From a bacterium (GTDB taxonomy: Bacteria; SZUA-182; SZUA-191; JAJRXT01): DNA of 44,769 nucleotides. Location of the stretch: positions 1 through 44,769 of the forward strand of contig JAJRUS010000031.1 in NCBI GenBank assembly GCA_024277675.1, in the 5' to 3' direction. This document shows, piece after piece, positions 9,101 through 17,733 of the stretch (positions are counted from its first letter, which is position 1; each line of letters begins with the position of its first letter). The notes beneath the pieces were generated by a model. That model made no database searches. It saw only the letters and a program-made list of their open reading frames with translations, and was not told the DNA's origin. Position numbers and translations under genes: made by a program.

Positions 9101-9601
9101 ATGGGACTATTAGAGAATAAGCTGGCGCCAAATGTCATTACTACTAATATAGATGCGGTAATTAATTGGGCCAGGAAATCCTCGATCTGGCCATTTACCT
9201 TTGGCCTGGCATGTTGTGCGATTGAGATGATTAGTGTGGCTATGCCCAGGCATGATATTGCCCGTTTTGGCGCCGAAGTATTTCGGCCGACCCCCCGGCA
9301 GTCGGATCTTATGATTGTTGCGGGGACCGTGTCTTTAAAAATGGCGGAGCCCACGCTGCTTTTGTATCACCAAATGGCCGAGCCTCGTTATGTCATTGCT
9401 ATGGGTACCTGTGCTTCTTAAGGGGGAGTGTTCGATACATATGCCGTGTTGCAAGGGGTAGATAAGATTATTCCGGTGGATGTTTATCTTCCCGGTTGTC
9501 CTCCCCGCCCGGAGGCATTGCTTTATGCATTTATGCGCCTTCAGGAAAAAATCAGCCGGAAACATAATTTAGTACGTGAACCTATTGTAGTAAGTTCCTG
9601 A
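9101..9601 (+). CDS. nuoB: NADH-quinone oxidoreductase subunit B, interrupted by an in-frame TAA at codon 107
   Basis: The frame from 9101 encodes a typical NuoB N-terminus up to MGTCAS, then TAA (9419-9421), and then continues in the same frame as [20 protein letters not shown]...[11 protein letters not shown] to a TGA at 9599-9601. Total length would be 166 codons, normal for the family. Cluster N2 ligands are Cys38, Cys39, Cys104 and, beyond the stop, Cys133. The 65- and 29-residue spacings match E. coli NuoB exactly if the stop counts as one residue. The interrupted position is normally Ser, so a single change TCA to TAA would explain it. As read, the 106-aa product lacks one N2 ligand and the quinone-proximal end. 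It may be a sequencing error, a real nonsense mutation or recoding; I favour the first two. Confidence 0.85.
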
Positions 9602-9664
9602 ACGGGGTTTCAAGCGGTTGAAAGCCTCCGCTGCCACACCGGAAAAATAATTGAGAGAGTTTTG

Positions 9665-10174
9665 GTGGCTAAAGAAAAAAATAGCGAAAATAAGATAATC
9701 CGGTTAATTCAGGATAAGTTTCCATCATTTATCGGTCAGGTAAATTTTCTTTCGGGGGAGACTATTGTCACCCTGAACAAAGATTGCATTTCAGGATTTT
9801 TGACCCTATGTCAATTCCTGCATGATCAGCCCGAAATCTGCTTAGACCTGCTTGCCTTTCTAACTGCGGTAGATAATTCAAGCTCCACCCCGACGCCGGA
9901 ACATGGTTGTCGATATGAGTTGGTATATCAACTGTTTTCCATAAAGCATGAACAGTCTTTGCGGTTAAAGCTTCCGCTGGATGAACAAAATGGTGAACTA
10001 AAGGCCGGGTCGGTTACTCCGGTGTGGAAGAATGCTGAATTATATGAGAATGAGGTGTTTGATATGTTCGGTATTCAATTTGAGGGACATCCTGATTTGC
10101 TGCGTATGTATATGCCGGAGAACTGGCAAGGCCACCCCTTGCGCAAAGACTATCCGCTGAAAGGACGACAGTAA
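9665..10174 (+). CDS. nuoC: NADH-quinone oxidoreductase subunit C
   Basis: The protein of about 169 aa contains the NuoC/30-kDa signature: [41 protein letters not shown] at its end. The N-terminal 60 residues are family-typical but divergent. GAGAG at 9653-9657 is better spaced from the GTG at 9665 than from the TTG at 9662, so I prefer GTG. nuoD begins 1 base after the stop, indicating translational coupling. NuoC packs on NuoD in the peripheral arm. Confidence 0.92.
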   Translation: MAKEKNSENKIIRLIQDKFPSFIGQVNFLSGETIVTLNKDCISGFLTLCQFLHDQPEICLDLLAFLTAVDNSSSTPTPEHGCRYELVYQLFSIKHEQSLRLKLPLDEQNGELKAGSVTPVWKNAELYENEVFDMFGIQFEGHPDLLRMYMPENWQGHPLRKDYPLKGRQ

Positions 10175-10175
10175 T

Positions 10176-11360
10176 ATGCCGGAAACATTAGCCCGCAGGG
10201 AATTGATACTCAATTTTGGCCCCCAGCATCCCAGTACCCACGGGGTGTTGCGAGTACTGTTGGCGGTGGACAGCGAATATATCAGGTGGTCGCAAATGCA
10301 TTATGGCTATTTGCACCGGGGATTTGAAAAGCTGGCTGAACATAAGACATATGATCAGTTTATACCCATTACCGATCGGTTGGATTATGTTAATTCTCTT
10401 TTTAATGAGTGTGCTTATGTAATGACGTTGGAAAAAATGCTGGAGATCGAGGCGCCTGAACGTGCACAATATATACGGGTGATTATGCTGGAGCTCAATC
10501 GTATTGCCAGCCATTTGATATGGCTGGGGGTCTTTGGCCTGGATTTGGGTGCGATAACTCCGGTTATGTACACCTTTCGGGAGCGCGAACAGATAATAGA
10601 TTTGTTGGAGCTGGTGACTGGCGCCCGGTTGACTTTTAATTATATGCGCGTAGGCGGGGTAAAACTGGATTTCCCGGAAGGTTTTACAGATAAAGTGCTG
10701 GCCTTTTTAGAGGGAGGCTTTTTTGAGAAGATCGCCGATTATGACACCCTGCTCAAGCAAAACCGGGTGTTTCTGGCTCGCACCAAAGATGTCGGCCGGA
10801 TATCTGCTGAAGAAGCCATAAATCATGGTATTACCGGACCTATTTTGCGAGCCACCGGAGTGAAACGGGACTTACGCAAAAATGAGCCTTATCTAATCTA
10901 CGATAAATTGGATTTTGAGGTGCCCATTGGTCAACAAGGGGATTGTTATGACTGTTATCTGGTCCGATTAGAAGAGATACGCCAGAGCGCCGGCATGGTT
11001 ATTCAGGCGATTAAGCAGTTGCCCGCAGGCGACATCATGAACCGTGATTTACGTATCTACCGGCCGCCCAAGGAATGCATTTTTGATAATGTGGAATCCC
11101 TTATTCAATATTGTTATCTGGCTATGGAAGGTATTTCTATCCCCCGGGGAGAGGTATACTCCCGCATCGAAAGCCCCCGTGGTGAAATGGGGTACTATAT
11201 TATCAGCGATGGTAGCAACAAACCCTACCGTATGTTTATTCGTGTCCCTACATTTACTAATTTGTCAATCGTACCCAAGCTGGTTGAGGGACGGCTGATA
11301 GCCGATTTGGGCGCCATTATTGGTGCTTATGATTTGGTAATGGGTGAGTGTGATAAGTGA
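10176..11360 (+). CDS. nuoD: NADH-quinone oxidoreductase subunit D (49-kDa type)
   Basis: The 394-aa protein has LNFGPQHPSTHGVLR at the N-terminus with the quinone-site histidines, MHYGYLHRGFEKLAE, and a C-terminus ending LGAIIGAYDLVMGECDK, all diagnostic of NuoD. Length is normal. It lacks the [NiFe] cysteines of related hydrogenases, so it belongs to complex I rather than a group 4 hydrogenase. It is separate from nuoC, not fused. The usual next genes, nuoE or nuoH, do not follow; nuoG does after 115 non-coding bases. Confidence 0.95.
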   Translation: MPETLARRELILNFGPQHPSTHGVLRVLLAVDSEYIRWSQMHYGYLHRGFEKLAEHKTYDQFIPITDRLDYVNSLFNECAYVMTLEKMLEIEAPERAQYIRVIMLELNRIASHLIWLGVFGLDLGAITPVMYTFREREQIIDLLELVTGARLTFNYMRVGGVKLDFPEGFTDKVLAFLEGGFFEKIADYDTLLKQNRVFLARTKDVGRISAEEAINHGITGPILRATGVKRDLRKNEPYLIYDKLDFEVPIGQQGDCYDCYLVRLEEIRQSAGMVIQAIKQLPAGDIMNRDLRIYRPPKECIFDNVESLIQYCYLAMEGISIPRGEVYSRIESPRGEMGYYIISDGSNKPYRMFIRVPTFTNLSIVPKLVEGRLIADLGAIIGAYDLVMGECDK

Positions 11361-11475
11361 TGACAGGTATGGCCCCAGACACAGCCTGTTTTCCGGCTCA
11401 TGCTGACGGCAGCCAAAATCAAAAGGTAACCATATTTAGTGGGTTATGTCCGGTTACACTTAAAGGAAGGATCAG

Positions 11476-14166
11476 ATGGCTGAAGAGTTTATTACTTTAA
11501 CCATAGATGACATTCAGGTCAGCATTGAAAAGGGGAGTACTATTCTGGATGCGGCCTGCAAACAGAATATCTATGTGCCCACACTTTGTTATCAGCCCAA
11601 GCTGACCCGTTTTGGGGCTTGTCGCTTGTGTCTGGTAGAGATAGAGGGTTTCCGTAAGCTGGTAGCCGCCTGTACCACCCCGGCGACTGAGGGCATGGTA
11701 GTGCATACCAGGACTTCCGAAATCGACGCTATGCGGAAGACGGTGGTGGAGTTGCTGCTGCTGCATCACCCGCTGGATTGTTTGACTTGCGATCGTGGCG
11801 GGGATTGTGAACTACAGAAACTGGCCTTTAATCTGCGGGTTTCAGATGATCGTTTCGGCTTCAAGGTAGAAGAATATCCGGTCGACGACAGCAATCTGTT
11901 TATACAGCGAAATTTCAAGAAATGTATGTTATGCGGCAAATGCGTGCGGGCCTGTGATGAGGTTCGCAACGTCGGCGCCCTGGGTTTTTTTCAGCGTGGG
12001 TTCAGCACGGTAATCGGCTACCCTTATAACAAGTTAGTAAATTGTGAGTATTGTGGTCAGTGTCTGTCTGTCTGTCCGGTAGGGGCGCTCATCAGCAAAC
12101 TATCGGCCTTCGAGGCCCGTCCCTGGGAGGTAGATCAGGTACGCAGTGTTTGTGCTTATTGCAGTTGTGGCTGTTCGGTTATCTTAGAACACAAGCGGGA
12201 CAAATTGATTAAGATTTCCTCCAGAGAGGGCATAGGCGCTAATGACGGCTTGTTGTGTCTTAAAGGACGCTTCGGTTATGATTTTGTAAGTGCGGATAAT
12301 AGGTTGACCACTCCGCTGGTAAAGACTGATAAAGGTTTTATGCCGGTTGGTTGGGCGGAAGCTTTGGAATTTGTAGCTAAGCGGTTTAATCAGATAAAAC
12401 GGGAACAGGGGGCGGCGGCAATTGCCGGAATCGCCGGTTCCCGGTGTACCAATGAAGAGAATTATCTGTTTCAAAAATTCATGCGCGCTTGTATAGGCAC
12501 CAATAATGTGGATAATTATGCCCGCCTGGAACATGCTCCCTCGGTGACCGGTTTGATGCGCAGCCTGGGAGTAGCCGCCACTACCAATTCGCTGGCCGAA
12601 TTATGCCGGACCGATGCTATCTTATTAGCCGGTTCTAATATTACGGCCTCGCAGGTGATTGCCGGTATATTCATCAAGCAGGCGGTTCGCAATCACGGCA
12701 CTAAGCTTATTGTCATTGACCCGCGCTCTATGGAAATAACGCGTTTTGCCGATGTCTGGCTGCGGCCCAAACCCGGTACCGACCTGGCGGTAATCAATGG
12801 ACTCCTGCACATTATCTTAAAATCAGGTTGGCACCAGCAGCAGTTTATAGCGGAGTATACCCTCGGATTTGACGAATTCAGTAAATCCATAGCGAAGTTT
12901 ACCCCTAAACGGGTTGAGGCATTAACCGGAGTGCCCGCCGCACAATTAGAGCAGGCAGCTCAAATCTTTGCCCAGGCTGATACGGGTGCGGTAGCTTATG
13001 GTATGGGAATTACTCAGCAGCCGTATGGCCTGGATAATGTCTCGGCCTTAATCAACCTGAGCCTGCTCACCGGCAAATTAGGCCGGGAACATTGCGGCAT
13101 TTATGCTTTACGCAGCAGTTGTAATGTTCAGGGGGCTTGTGATATGGGAGTGCTGCCCGATTATCTCCCGGATTACCAAAGTGTAGCGCAAGCGGAACAC
13201 CGACAGAAATTTGAGCAGTCATGGGGAGTTAAGCTGCCGGCTGATAAGGGCTTATATTTACCCCAAATGCTCATCAAAGCTCAAGCCGGTCAGCTATCCG
13301 CTATGTATATTATGGGGGAGAACTTAATCCATGCCTACCCGGATTATAATCAGGCCCTTAGTGCCTTGAAATCGCTGGATTTTTTGGTGGTTCAGGATAT
13401 TTTCCCTACCGATACGGCTAAGTTGGCCGATGTAATACTTCCGGCAGCCAGCTATGCTGAAAAGCTGGGAACATGCACCAATATGGAGCGTAGGGTGCAG
13501 CAGGTAAGGCCGGCAGTGCCAGCGCCGGGTGAGGCCAAAGCTGATTGGGAAATTCTGGTTGAACTTTCACGAGCCACAGGCTTGGCTATGAACTATACAT
13601 CTCCGGCAGAGGTGATGGCTGAAATAAGCCAGTTACTGCCTGATTACCGAGACATCAATTATAAACGTCTGGCAGGCGACGGGGTATTCTGGCCCGCTCA
13701 GGATGGTGAGGGTGAGGGTGAGGGACAGAGATATTTTACTTTTGAGGATTTTGCTGAGGGAAAAGGGCGCTTTTCGACATCGGAATATCATCCGCCGGCG
13801 GGTGAGGAGAATTATCCCTTTATTTTGATTACCGGGGGTATTTTATTTCACCATGCTACCGGTACCATGAGTCGTCGTACCAAGGGGTTGTCTTATCTCT
13901 GCCCTGAAGGGTATATAGAGATTAACCCGGAGGATGCTGATAAGTTGGGGATTAAAGAAGGTGAATTAGTGGAGGTGGTTTCCAGTGTCGGTCGGGTTCA
14001 GGCTAAGGCTAAAGTGGATGATCGCTATCAACCCGGAATAGTATTTATGCCCAACCATTTTGCCAATATGCCGGTGAATAAACTGATTAAGGTGAAATTA
14101 GAAACTGTTTCGCATCTGCCGGCCAGTAAATACACCTTGGTGGATATCCACAAGTTAGGGGTGTAA
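11476..14166 (+). CDS. nuoG: NuoG-type subunit with formate-dehydrogenase-like molybdopterin domain lacking the Sec/Cys ligand
   Basis: The 896-aa protein has a [2Fe-2S] domain (Cys38, 49, 52, 66), a His-Cys cluster (His98, Cys102, 105, 111), two [4Fe-4S] clusters (Cys150/153/156/160 and Cys190/193/196/200), and an N7-type cluster (Cys226, 229, 233, 261) entering a molybdopterin oxidoreductase fold with a C-terminal dinucleotide-binding domain. The fold resembles formate dehydrogenase alpha subunits (NNVDNYARLEHAPSVTGL, TGTMSRRTKGL). At the position where formate dehydrogenases carry Sec or Cys, this protein has Glu352, so formate oxidation is unlikely and an electron-wire role in the NADH module is more probable. 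AAAGGAAGGA precedes the ATG. A GGTGAG triplet repeat encodes a Gly-Glu tract near residue 745. Confidence 0.9.
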   Translation: MAEEFITLTIDDIQVSIEKGSTILDAACKQNIYVPTLCYQPKLTRFGACRLCLVEIEGFRKLVAACTTPATEGMVVHTRTSEIDAMRKTVVELLLLHHPLDCLTCDRGGDCELQKLAFNLRVSDDRFGFKVEEYPVDDSNLFIQRNFKKCMLCGKCVRACDEVRNVGALGFFQRGFSTVIGYPYNKLVNCEYCGQCLSVCPVGALISKLSAFEARPWEVDQVRSVCAYCSCGCSVILEHKRDKLIKISSREGIGANDGLLCLKGRFGYDFVSADNRLTTPLVKTDKGFMPVGWAEALEFVAKRFNQIKREQGAAAIAGIAGSRCTNEENYLFQKFMRACIGTNNVDNYARLEHAPSVTGLMRSLGVAATTNSLAELCRTDAILLAGSNITASQVIAGIFIKQAVRNHGTKLIVIDPRSMEITRFADVWLRPKPGTDLAVINGLLHIILKSGWHQQQFIAEYTLGFDEFSKSIAKFTPKRVEALTGVPAAQLEQAAQIFAQADTGAVAYGMGITQQPYGLDNVSALINLSLLTGKLGREHCGIYALRSSCNVQGACDMGVLPDYLPDYQSVAQAEHRQKFEQSWGVKLPADKGLYLPQMLIKAQAGQLSAMYIMGENLIHAYPDYNQALSALKSLDFLVVQDIFPTDTAKLADVILPAASYAEKLGTCTNMERRVQQVRPAVPAPGEAKADWEILVELSRATGLAMNYTSPAEVMAEISQLLPDYRDINYKRLAGDGVFWPAQDGEGEGEGQRYFTFEDFAEGKGRFSTSEYHPPAGEENYPFILITGGILFHHATGTMSRRTKGLSYLCPEGYIEINPEDADKLGIKEGELVEVVSSVGRVQAKAKVDDRYQPGIVFMPNHFANMPVNKLIKVKLETVSHLPASKYTLVDIHKLGV

Positions 14167-14195
14167 GTACCCAGAGGGGTACAGGTACCCAGAGG
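14167..14195 (+). repeat. Duplicated leader element containing the ribosome-binding site
   Basis: GTACCCAGAGG occurs at 14167-14177 and again at 14185-14195. The second copy places AGAGG seven bases before the ATG at 14203. It looks like a small local duplication in the gap after nuoG. Confidence 0.55.
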
Positions 14196-14202
14196 ATTAA
14201 TT

Positions 14203-14670
14203 ATGGTGGCGGAAAGTGAATTAAAATCTATCGCTTTATTTGCGACATTAAGTGAGCCTGAACTGGCAAAAATAGGCGCCCTGCTGGAGCGAAAAGCTTA
14301 TAAACAGGGTGATAAGATTTATGCCGAGGGAGAGCCGGGCGGGCAGCTTTGCATTATTCGACAGGGTCAGGTGGCTATTACCCGGATTATTCATGAAGGT
14401 GAGAAGAAGAATTTTAATAACTTTAGCCGCGGGATGTATTTCGGCATTATCTCTTTGATCGACGGCCGGCCGCATTCGGCTACCGCTACGGCTACTGCGG
14501 ATACAGAGTTATGGGTGTTGAGTAAGACGGATTTTGACCGCCTGGTGGAGGATAATCCGGCCAGCGGTATAAAAATATTAAAAGAGGTGGTCCATCCCTT
14601 GTGTCAGTATATGCGTCAGATGAACAACAGGTTTATGGATATGATTCAATACGTTTCTCTGGATCGGTAA
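14203..14670 (+). CDS. Stand-alone cyclic-nucleotide-binding-domain protein, no DNA-binding domain
   Basis: The 155-aa protein is a Crp-type effector domain: GDKIYAEGEPGGQLCIIRQGQVAI, then the phosphate-binding-cassette region FGIISLIDGRPHSATATA, then a C-helix ending RQMNNRFMDMIQYVS. It stops where Crp/Fnr proteins would begin their helix-turn-helix. In the cassette the conserved Glu is Ile and the conserved Arg is His, so cyclic-nucleotide binding is doubtful. It sits between nuoG and nuoE with a 2-base gap to nuoE, so it is made together with complex I subunits. A paralogue follows nuoF. A role as an accessory or regulatory subunit of the NADH module is inference. Confidence 0.85.
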   Translation: MVAESELKSIALFATLSEPELAKIGALLERKAYKQGDKIYAEGEPGGQLCIIRQGQVAITRIIHEGEKKNFNNFSRGMYFGIISLIDGRPHSATATATADTELWVLSKTDFDRLVEDNPASGIKILKEVVHPLCQYMRQMNNRFMDMIQYVSLDR

Positions 14671-14672
14671 CT

Positions 14673-15179
14673 ATGTGTGCAGAAAGCAATAAAGAGTGTT
14701 GTAAGCCCAAAATTGCGGTGGACTTAACGGCGGCAAATGAGATACTCGATCAGTATCGAGGTAAACCCGGTGCGCTGATTCCGGCTTTGCAGAAGGTGCA
14801 GGAGCACTATCGCTGGCTTTCCCAGCCATTGGTTGAACATATCGCCCGCGAGCTTAATATGTTTTTAAGTGAAGTCTACGGAGTTGTAAGTTTTTACTCC
14901 CAGTTTTATACCAGCCCGCGCGGCGAATATACCATTCAGATCTGTCGTGGTACAGCCTGCCACGTCAAGGGTTCCCTGCGGATTCTGGAACAGTTGGCGG
15001 CGGAGCTGGGGGTTGAGCCTGGCGAAATGACCAGGGACGGTAAATTCACGGTCGAGGAAGTTAATTGCATCGGCGCTTGCGGTATTGCGCCGGTTATAGT
15101 AGCCGGCGGCAAGACCTTTGGCTCGCTTACCGTAGCCCAGGCATTAGCGGCTATACGGAATTTCGATAGTGGGGTATAG
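14673..15179 (+). CDS. nuoE: NADH-quinone oxidoreductase subunit E ([2Fe-2S], thioredoxin-like)
   Basis: The 168-aa protein carries LIPALQKVQEHYRWLSQPLVEHIARELN, the helical N-terminal part of the family, then the thioredoxin-like [2Fe-2S] ligands CRGTAC and CIGAC (C-x4-C and C-x3-C). The ATG at 14673 lies two bases after the previous stop; an in-frame start upstream at 14601 would overlap the cNMP-domain gene by 70 bases and is rejected. NuoE pairs with NuoF in NADH oxidation; its short, Cys-containing N-terminus (MCAESNKECCKPK) is unusual. Confidence 0.93.
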   Translation: MCAESNKECCKPKIAVDLTAANEILDQYRGKPGALIPALQKVQEHYRWLSQPLVEHIARELNMFLSEVYGVVSFYSQFYTSPRGEYTIQICRGTACHVKGSLRILEQLAAELGVEPGEMTRDGKFTVEEVNCIGACGIAPVIVAGGKTFGSLTVAQALAAIRNFDSGV

Positions 15180-15310
15180 TCCCTTGGATTTGCCAAGCCC
15201 CCTCATCGGAGGGGAGCTTAAGCACACAACGTCCTTAAAAACTTAGTTTGCTAAAAAGCCCTTAACGGGAAGCTGATAAGTCTAAAGTCTACAGTTAACT
15301 GTGATTTTAT

Positions 15311-15340
15311 TGGTAATAAAGCCCGACTTAGTCGGGTTAA
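15311..15340 (+). repeat. Intergenic hairpin repeat, copy C (before nuoF)
   Basis: The 30-base element contains the perfect hairpin CCCGAC-TTA-GTCGGG and is 26/30 identical to 20304-20333. A run of eight T follows about nine bases later, so it might act as a weak terminator or attenuator between nuoE and nuoF. The rest of the 220-base gap (15180-15399) holds no gene. Confidence 0.6.
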
Positions 15341-15399
15341 AGTAATTTTTTTTGCATAAAAACCTGTGTTTACTTTTGATAGTCAGGAAGAGACAGGCT

Positions 15400-17223
15400 A
15401 TGCCTAAAGCAGCAGCAACTAAAAAGACCAAACAAAAACCGGTACCAAAAGACATGGCAAAGGTCATGATATGTATGGGTACGGGTGGCATGTCGGCCGG
15501 CGCCGGGGAAGTCTTTGCTGCTTTTGAAGAAGGCCTGGCTCAACGCAATATTTCGGCTACCATCGGCCCTCGATCATGTAAAGTCAAGCGCACCGGGTGT
15601 CGAGGCTTATGTGCCATGGATGTGCTGGTGGATATAGATATCCCTGAATTAGGGCTACATACTTATAAACAGGTAAAATCTGAGATGGTCCCGGAAATCA
15701 TCGATCAGCATATTCTGGAGTTACAGCCGGTTGAGAAATGGTTGACCGGTGATGATTATCATAAGTTTCATGACAAGCAGCAGCGCATGGTAATGTTTAA
15801 ATGCGGTATCGTAGATCCGGAGAGTATCGATGATTACATAGCTGAGGGTGGGTATAAGGCATTAGCCAAGGCCCTTAAGATGGAGCCGGAAGAGGTTATC
15901 GAGGAAGTAAAAAAATCCGGTATTCGTGGCCGGGGCGGAGCCGGTTTTCCTACCGGAATGAAGTGGGGATTTTGTCGGGCTGCACCAGGTAACCTGAAGT
16001 ATATTATTGTTAATGCCGATGAAGGTGATCCGGGAGCTTTCATGGATCGAAGTTTACTGGAGGGTAATCCCCATTCAGTGCTGGAGGGATTGATTATAGG
16101 GGCTTATGCCATTGGCTGTCTCAATGGTTATTTCTACTGCCGGGCTGAATATCCGCTGGCCTTGAGGCGGCTGGAAATTGCAATTAAAGAAGCTAATGAG
16201 CATGGATGCCTGGGTGAAAATATATTGGGTAGCGGCTTCAGCTTTCAGGCAGCCATAAAAGAGGGAGCCGGAGCCTTCGTGTGCGGCGAAGAGACGGCCC
16301 TGATGGCCTCTATCGAGGGGAAACGGGGGATGCCCAGACCTCGACCGCCCTTTCCCGCCCATCAAGGTTTATGGAAAAAACCCAGCAATATAAATAATGT
16401 GGAAACCTTTGCCAATATACCCTTTATTATCAATAATGGCGGGGATTGGTACGCCTCGCACGGAACGGATAAGAGTAAGGGCAGCAAGGTTTTTGCCTTA
16501 ACCGGCAGGATAAAGAACACCGGCTTGATTGAAGTACCCATGGGCATCACCCTGAAAGAAATTGTATTCGATATTTGTGGCGGGGTGCCGGGCCGTAATC
16601 GCGAATTCAAAGCCGCCCAGATGGGTGGCCCGTCTGGCGGTTGTATTCCCAAGGAATTAATAGATATACCCATAGATTATGATTCTCTGGTAGAGGCCGG
16701 TGCGATTATGGGTTCAGGCGGGGTGGTGATTATGGACAACACCGCCTGTATGGTGGATATGGCTCGCTTTTTTCTGGCCTTTACTCAGCAGGAATCATGC
16801 GGCAAATGCGTTCCCTGCCGTATCGGTACCAAAACCATGCTGGAGATTCTTACGCGAATTACCGAAGGCAACGGTAAAGAGGGAGATGTTGAGTTGCTGG
16901 TGAGTCTGGCAAATGATATTAAGGGTTCATCCCTGTGCGGCTTGGGTCAGACAGCGCCTAATCCGGTACTTTCCACCATTCGCTATTACCGCGATGAGTA
17001 TGATGCTCATATAAGAGAAAAACGTTGTCCGGCGTGTGCCTGCAAAGCGTTGCTCAAGTTTGAGGTAATAGAAGATTTGTGCAAGATGTGTGGTATTTGT
17101 CTCAGGCAGTGTCCGGTTGAGGCCGTAATCTGGAAACCTAAGACTAAAGCGGTAATAGTGAAGGATAAGTGCATCAAATGTCAGACTTGTATTGATGCGT
17201 GTCCTTTTCTGGCGATAAATTAA
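15400..17223 (+). CDS. nuoF: NuoF-type NADH/FMN subunit with N-terminal thioredoxin-like and C-terminal ferredoxin domains (HydB/HndC-like)
   Basis: The 607-aa protein is longer than classical NuoF (about 430 aa). It has an N-terminal thioredoxin-like segment (Cys25, Cys67, Cys71; the usual second Cys is Gly30), the NADH/FMN domain with GRGGAGFPTGMKW (177-189), an SLBB-like region, the N3 cluster motif ESCGKCVPCRIG (Cys467/470/473 with Cys513), and a C-terminal 2[4Fe-4S] ferredoxin (Cys561/564/567/571 and Cys591/594/597/601). This layout is typical of NADH subunits of bifurcating hydrogenases and formate dehydrogenases as well as some complex I loci. The ATG at 15400 follows AGGAAGAG by seven bases; an upstream TTG in frame is less likely. 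Confidence 0.92.
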   Translation: MPKAAATKKTKQKPVPKDMAKVMICMGTGGMSAGAGEVFAAFEEGLAQRNISATIGPRSCKVKRTGCRGLCAMDVLVDIDIPELGLHTYKQVKSEMVPEIIDQHILELQPVEKWLTGDDYHKFHDKQQRMVMFKCGIVDPESIDDYIAEGGYKALAKALKMEPEEVIEEVKKSGIRGRGGAGFPTGMKWGFCRAAPGNLKYIIVNADEGDPGAFMDRSLLEGNPHSVLEGLIIGAYAIGCLNGYFYCRAEYPLALRRLEIAIKEANEHGCLGENILGSGFSFQAAIKEGAGAFVCGEETALMASIEGKRGMPRPRPPFPAHQGLWKKPSNINNVETFANIPFIINNGGDWYASHGTDKSKGSKVFALTGRIKNTGLIEVPMGITLKEIVFDICGGVPGRNREFKAAQMGGPSGGCIPKELIDIPIDYDSLVEAGAIMGSGGVVIMDNTACMVDMARFFLAFTQQESCGKCVPCRIGTKTMLEILTRITEGNGKEGDVELLVSLANDIKGSSLCGLGQTAPNPVLSTIRYYRDEYDAHIREKRCPACACKALLKFEVIEDLCKMCGICLRQCPVEAVIWKPKTKAVIVKDKCIKCQTCIDACPFLAIN

Positions 17224-17234
17224 GGGAGATTATG

Positions 17235-17711
17235 ATGGTAACCAGGGAACAGCTAAAGGATATACCCCTATTTGAGGGATTAAGCCCGGCGGAGCTGGAT
17301 AATGTGGCTAAGTACCTGGAGCTGAAAGAATATGCTAAGGGAGACACTGTTTTTAACGAAAACACAGCGGGACATAAGCTGTATATTATCCAACAAGGCA
17401 GGATATGTATTAACAAGAAAATTAATAAGGCGGAAGAACAGAACATGGCTGTTTTAAGGGATGGAGAGTTTTTTGGCGAGATCTCCCTTTTTGACGGTAA
17501 ACCCCATTCTGCTACCGCAGTGGCCTTAAAAGACAGTTCTGTTTTTACCCTTACCTCGGAACAATTTGAGTTGCTGCTGGCGCAAGATGCTTCCAGCGGC
17601 TATAAATTACTGCACCGTATTTGCCTGGGTATCTGCCGGTTGCTGCGTCAGGTGGATGAAAAATTTATTGATATGATTAAGTTCGTCTGGGAATTTGGAG
17701 CAAAAACATAA
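17235..17711 (+). CDS. Second stand-alone cyclic-nucleotide-binding-domain protein
   Basis: The 158-aa protein is a paralogue of the one after nuoG, matching along its length: KDIPLFEGLSPAELDNVA, KLYIIQQGRICI, FGEISLFDGKPHSATAVA and a C-helix RQVDEKFIDMIKFV. It keeps the cassette Glu but, like its paralogue, has His in place of the phosphate-binding Arg, and it has no helix-turn-helix. GGGAG at 17224-17228 supports the start at 17232 or 17235, directly after the nuoF stop. Its coupling to nuoF mirrors that of the first copy to nuoG/nuoE. Confidence 0.85.
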   Translation: MVTREQLKDIPLFEGLSPAELDNVAKYLELKEYAKGDTVFNENTAGHKLYIIQQGRICINKKINKAEEQNMAVLRDGEFFGEISLFDGKPHSATAVALKDSSVFTLTSEQFELLLAQDASSGYKLLHRICLGICRLLRQVDEKFIDMIKFVWEFGAKT

Positions 17712-17733
17712 CATATCAGGGCGCCTTGAAAAA

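Noticed and set aside
9419-9421. Reassignment of TAA as a sense codon
   Set aside because: Many genes here (nuoA, nuoC, nuoK region, radical SAM) end at TAA in the expected place, so the code is standard.
10176-11360. A group 4 [NiFe] hydrogenase large subunit instead of NuoD
   Set aside because: The N- and C-terminal CxxC nickel ligands are absent and the quinone-site histidines are present.
11476-14166. An active formate dehydrogenase
   Set aside because: The Sec/Cys ligand position is Glu, and the gene sits within a complex I locus.
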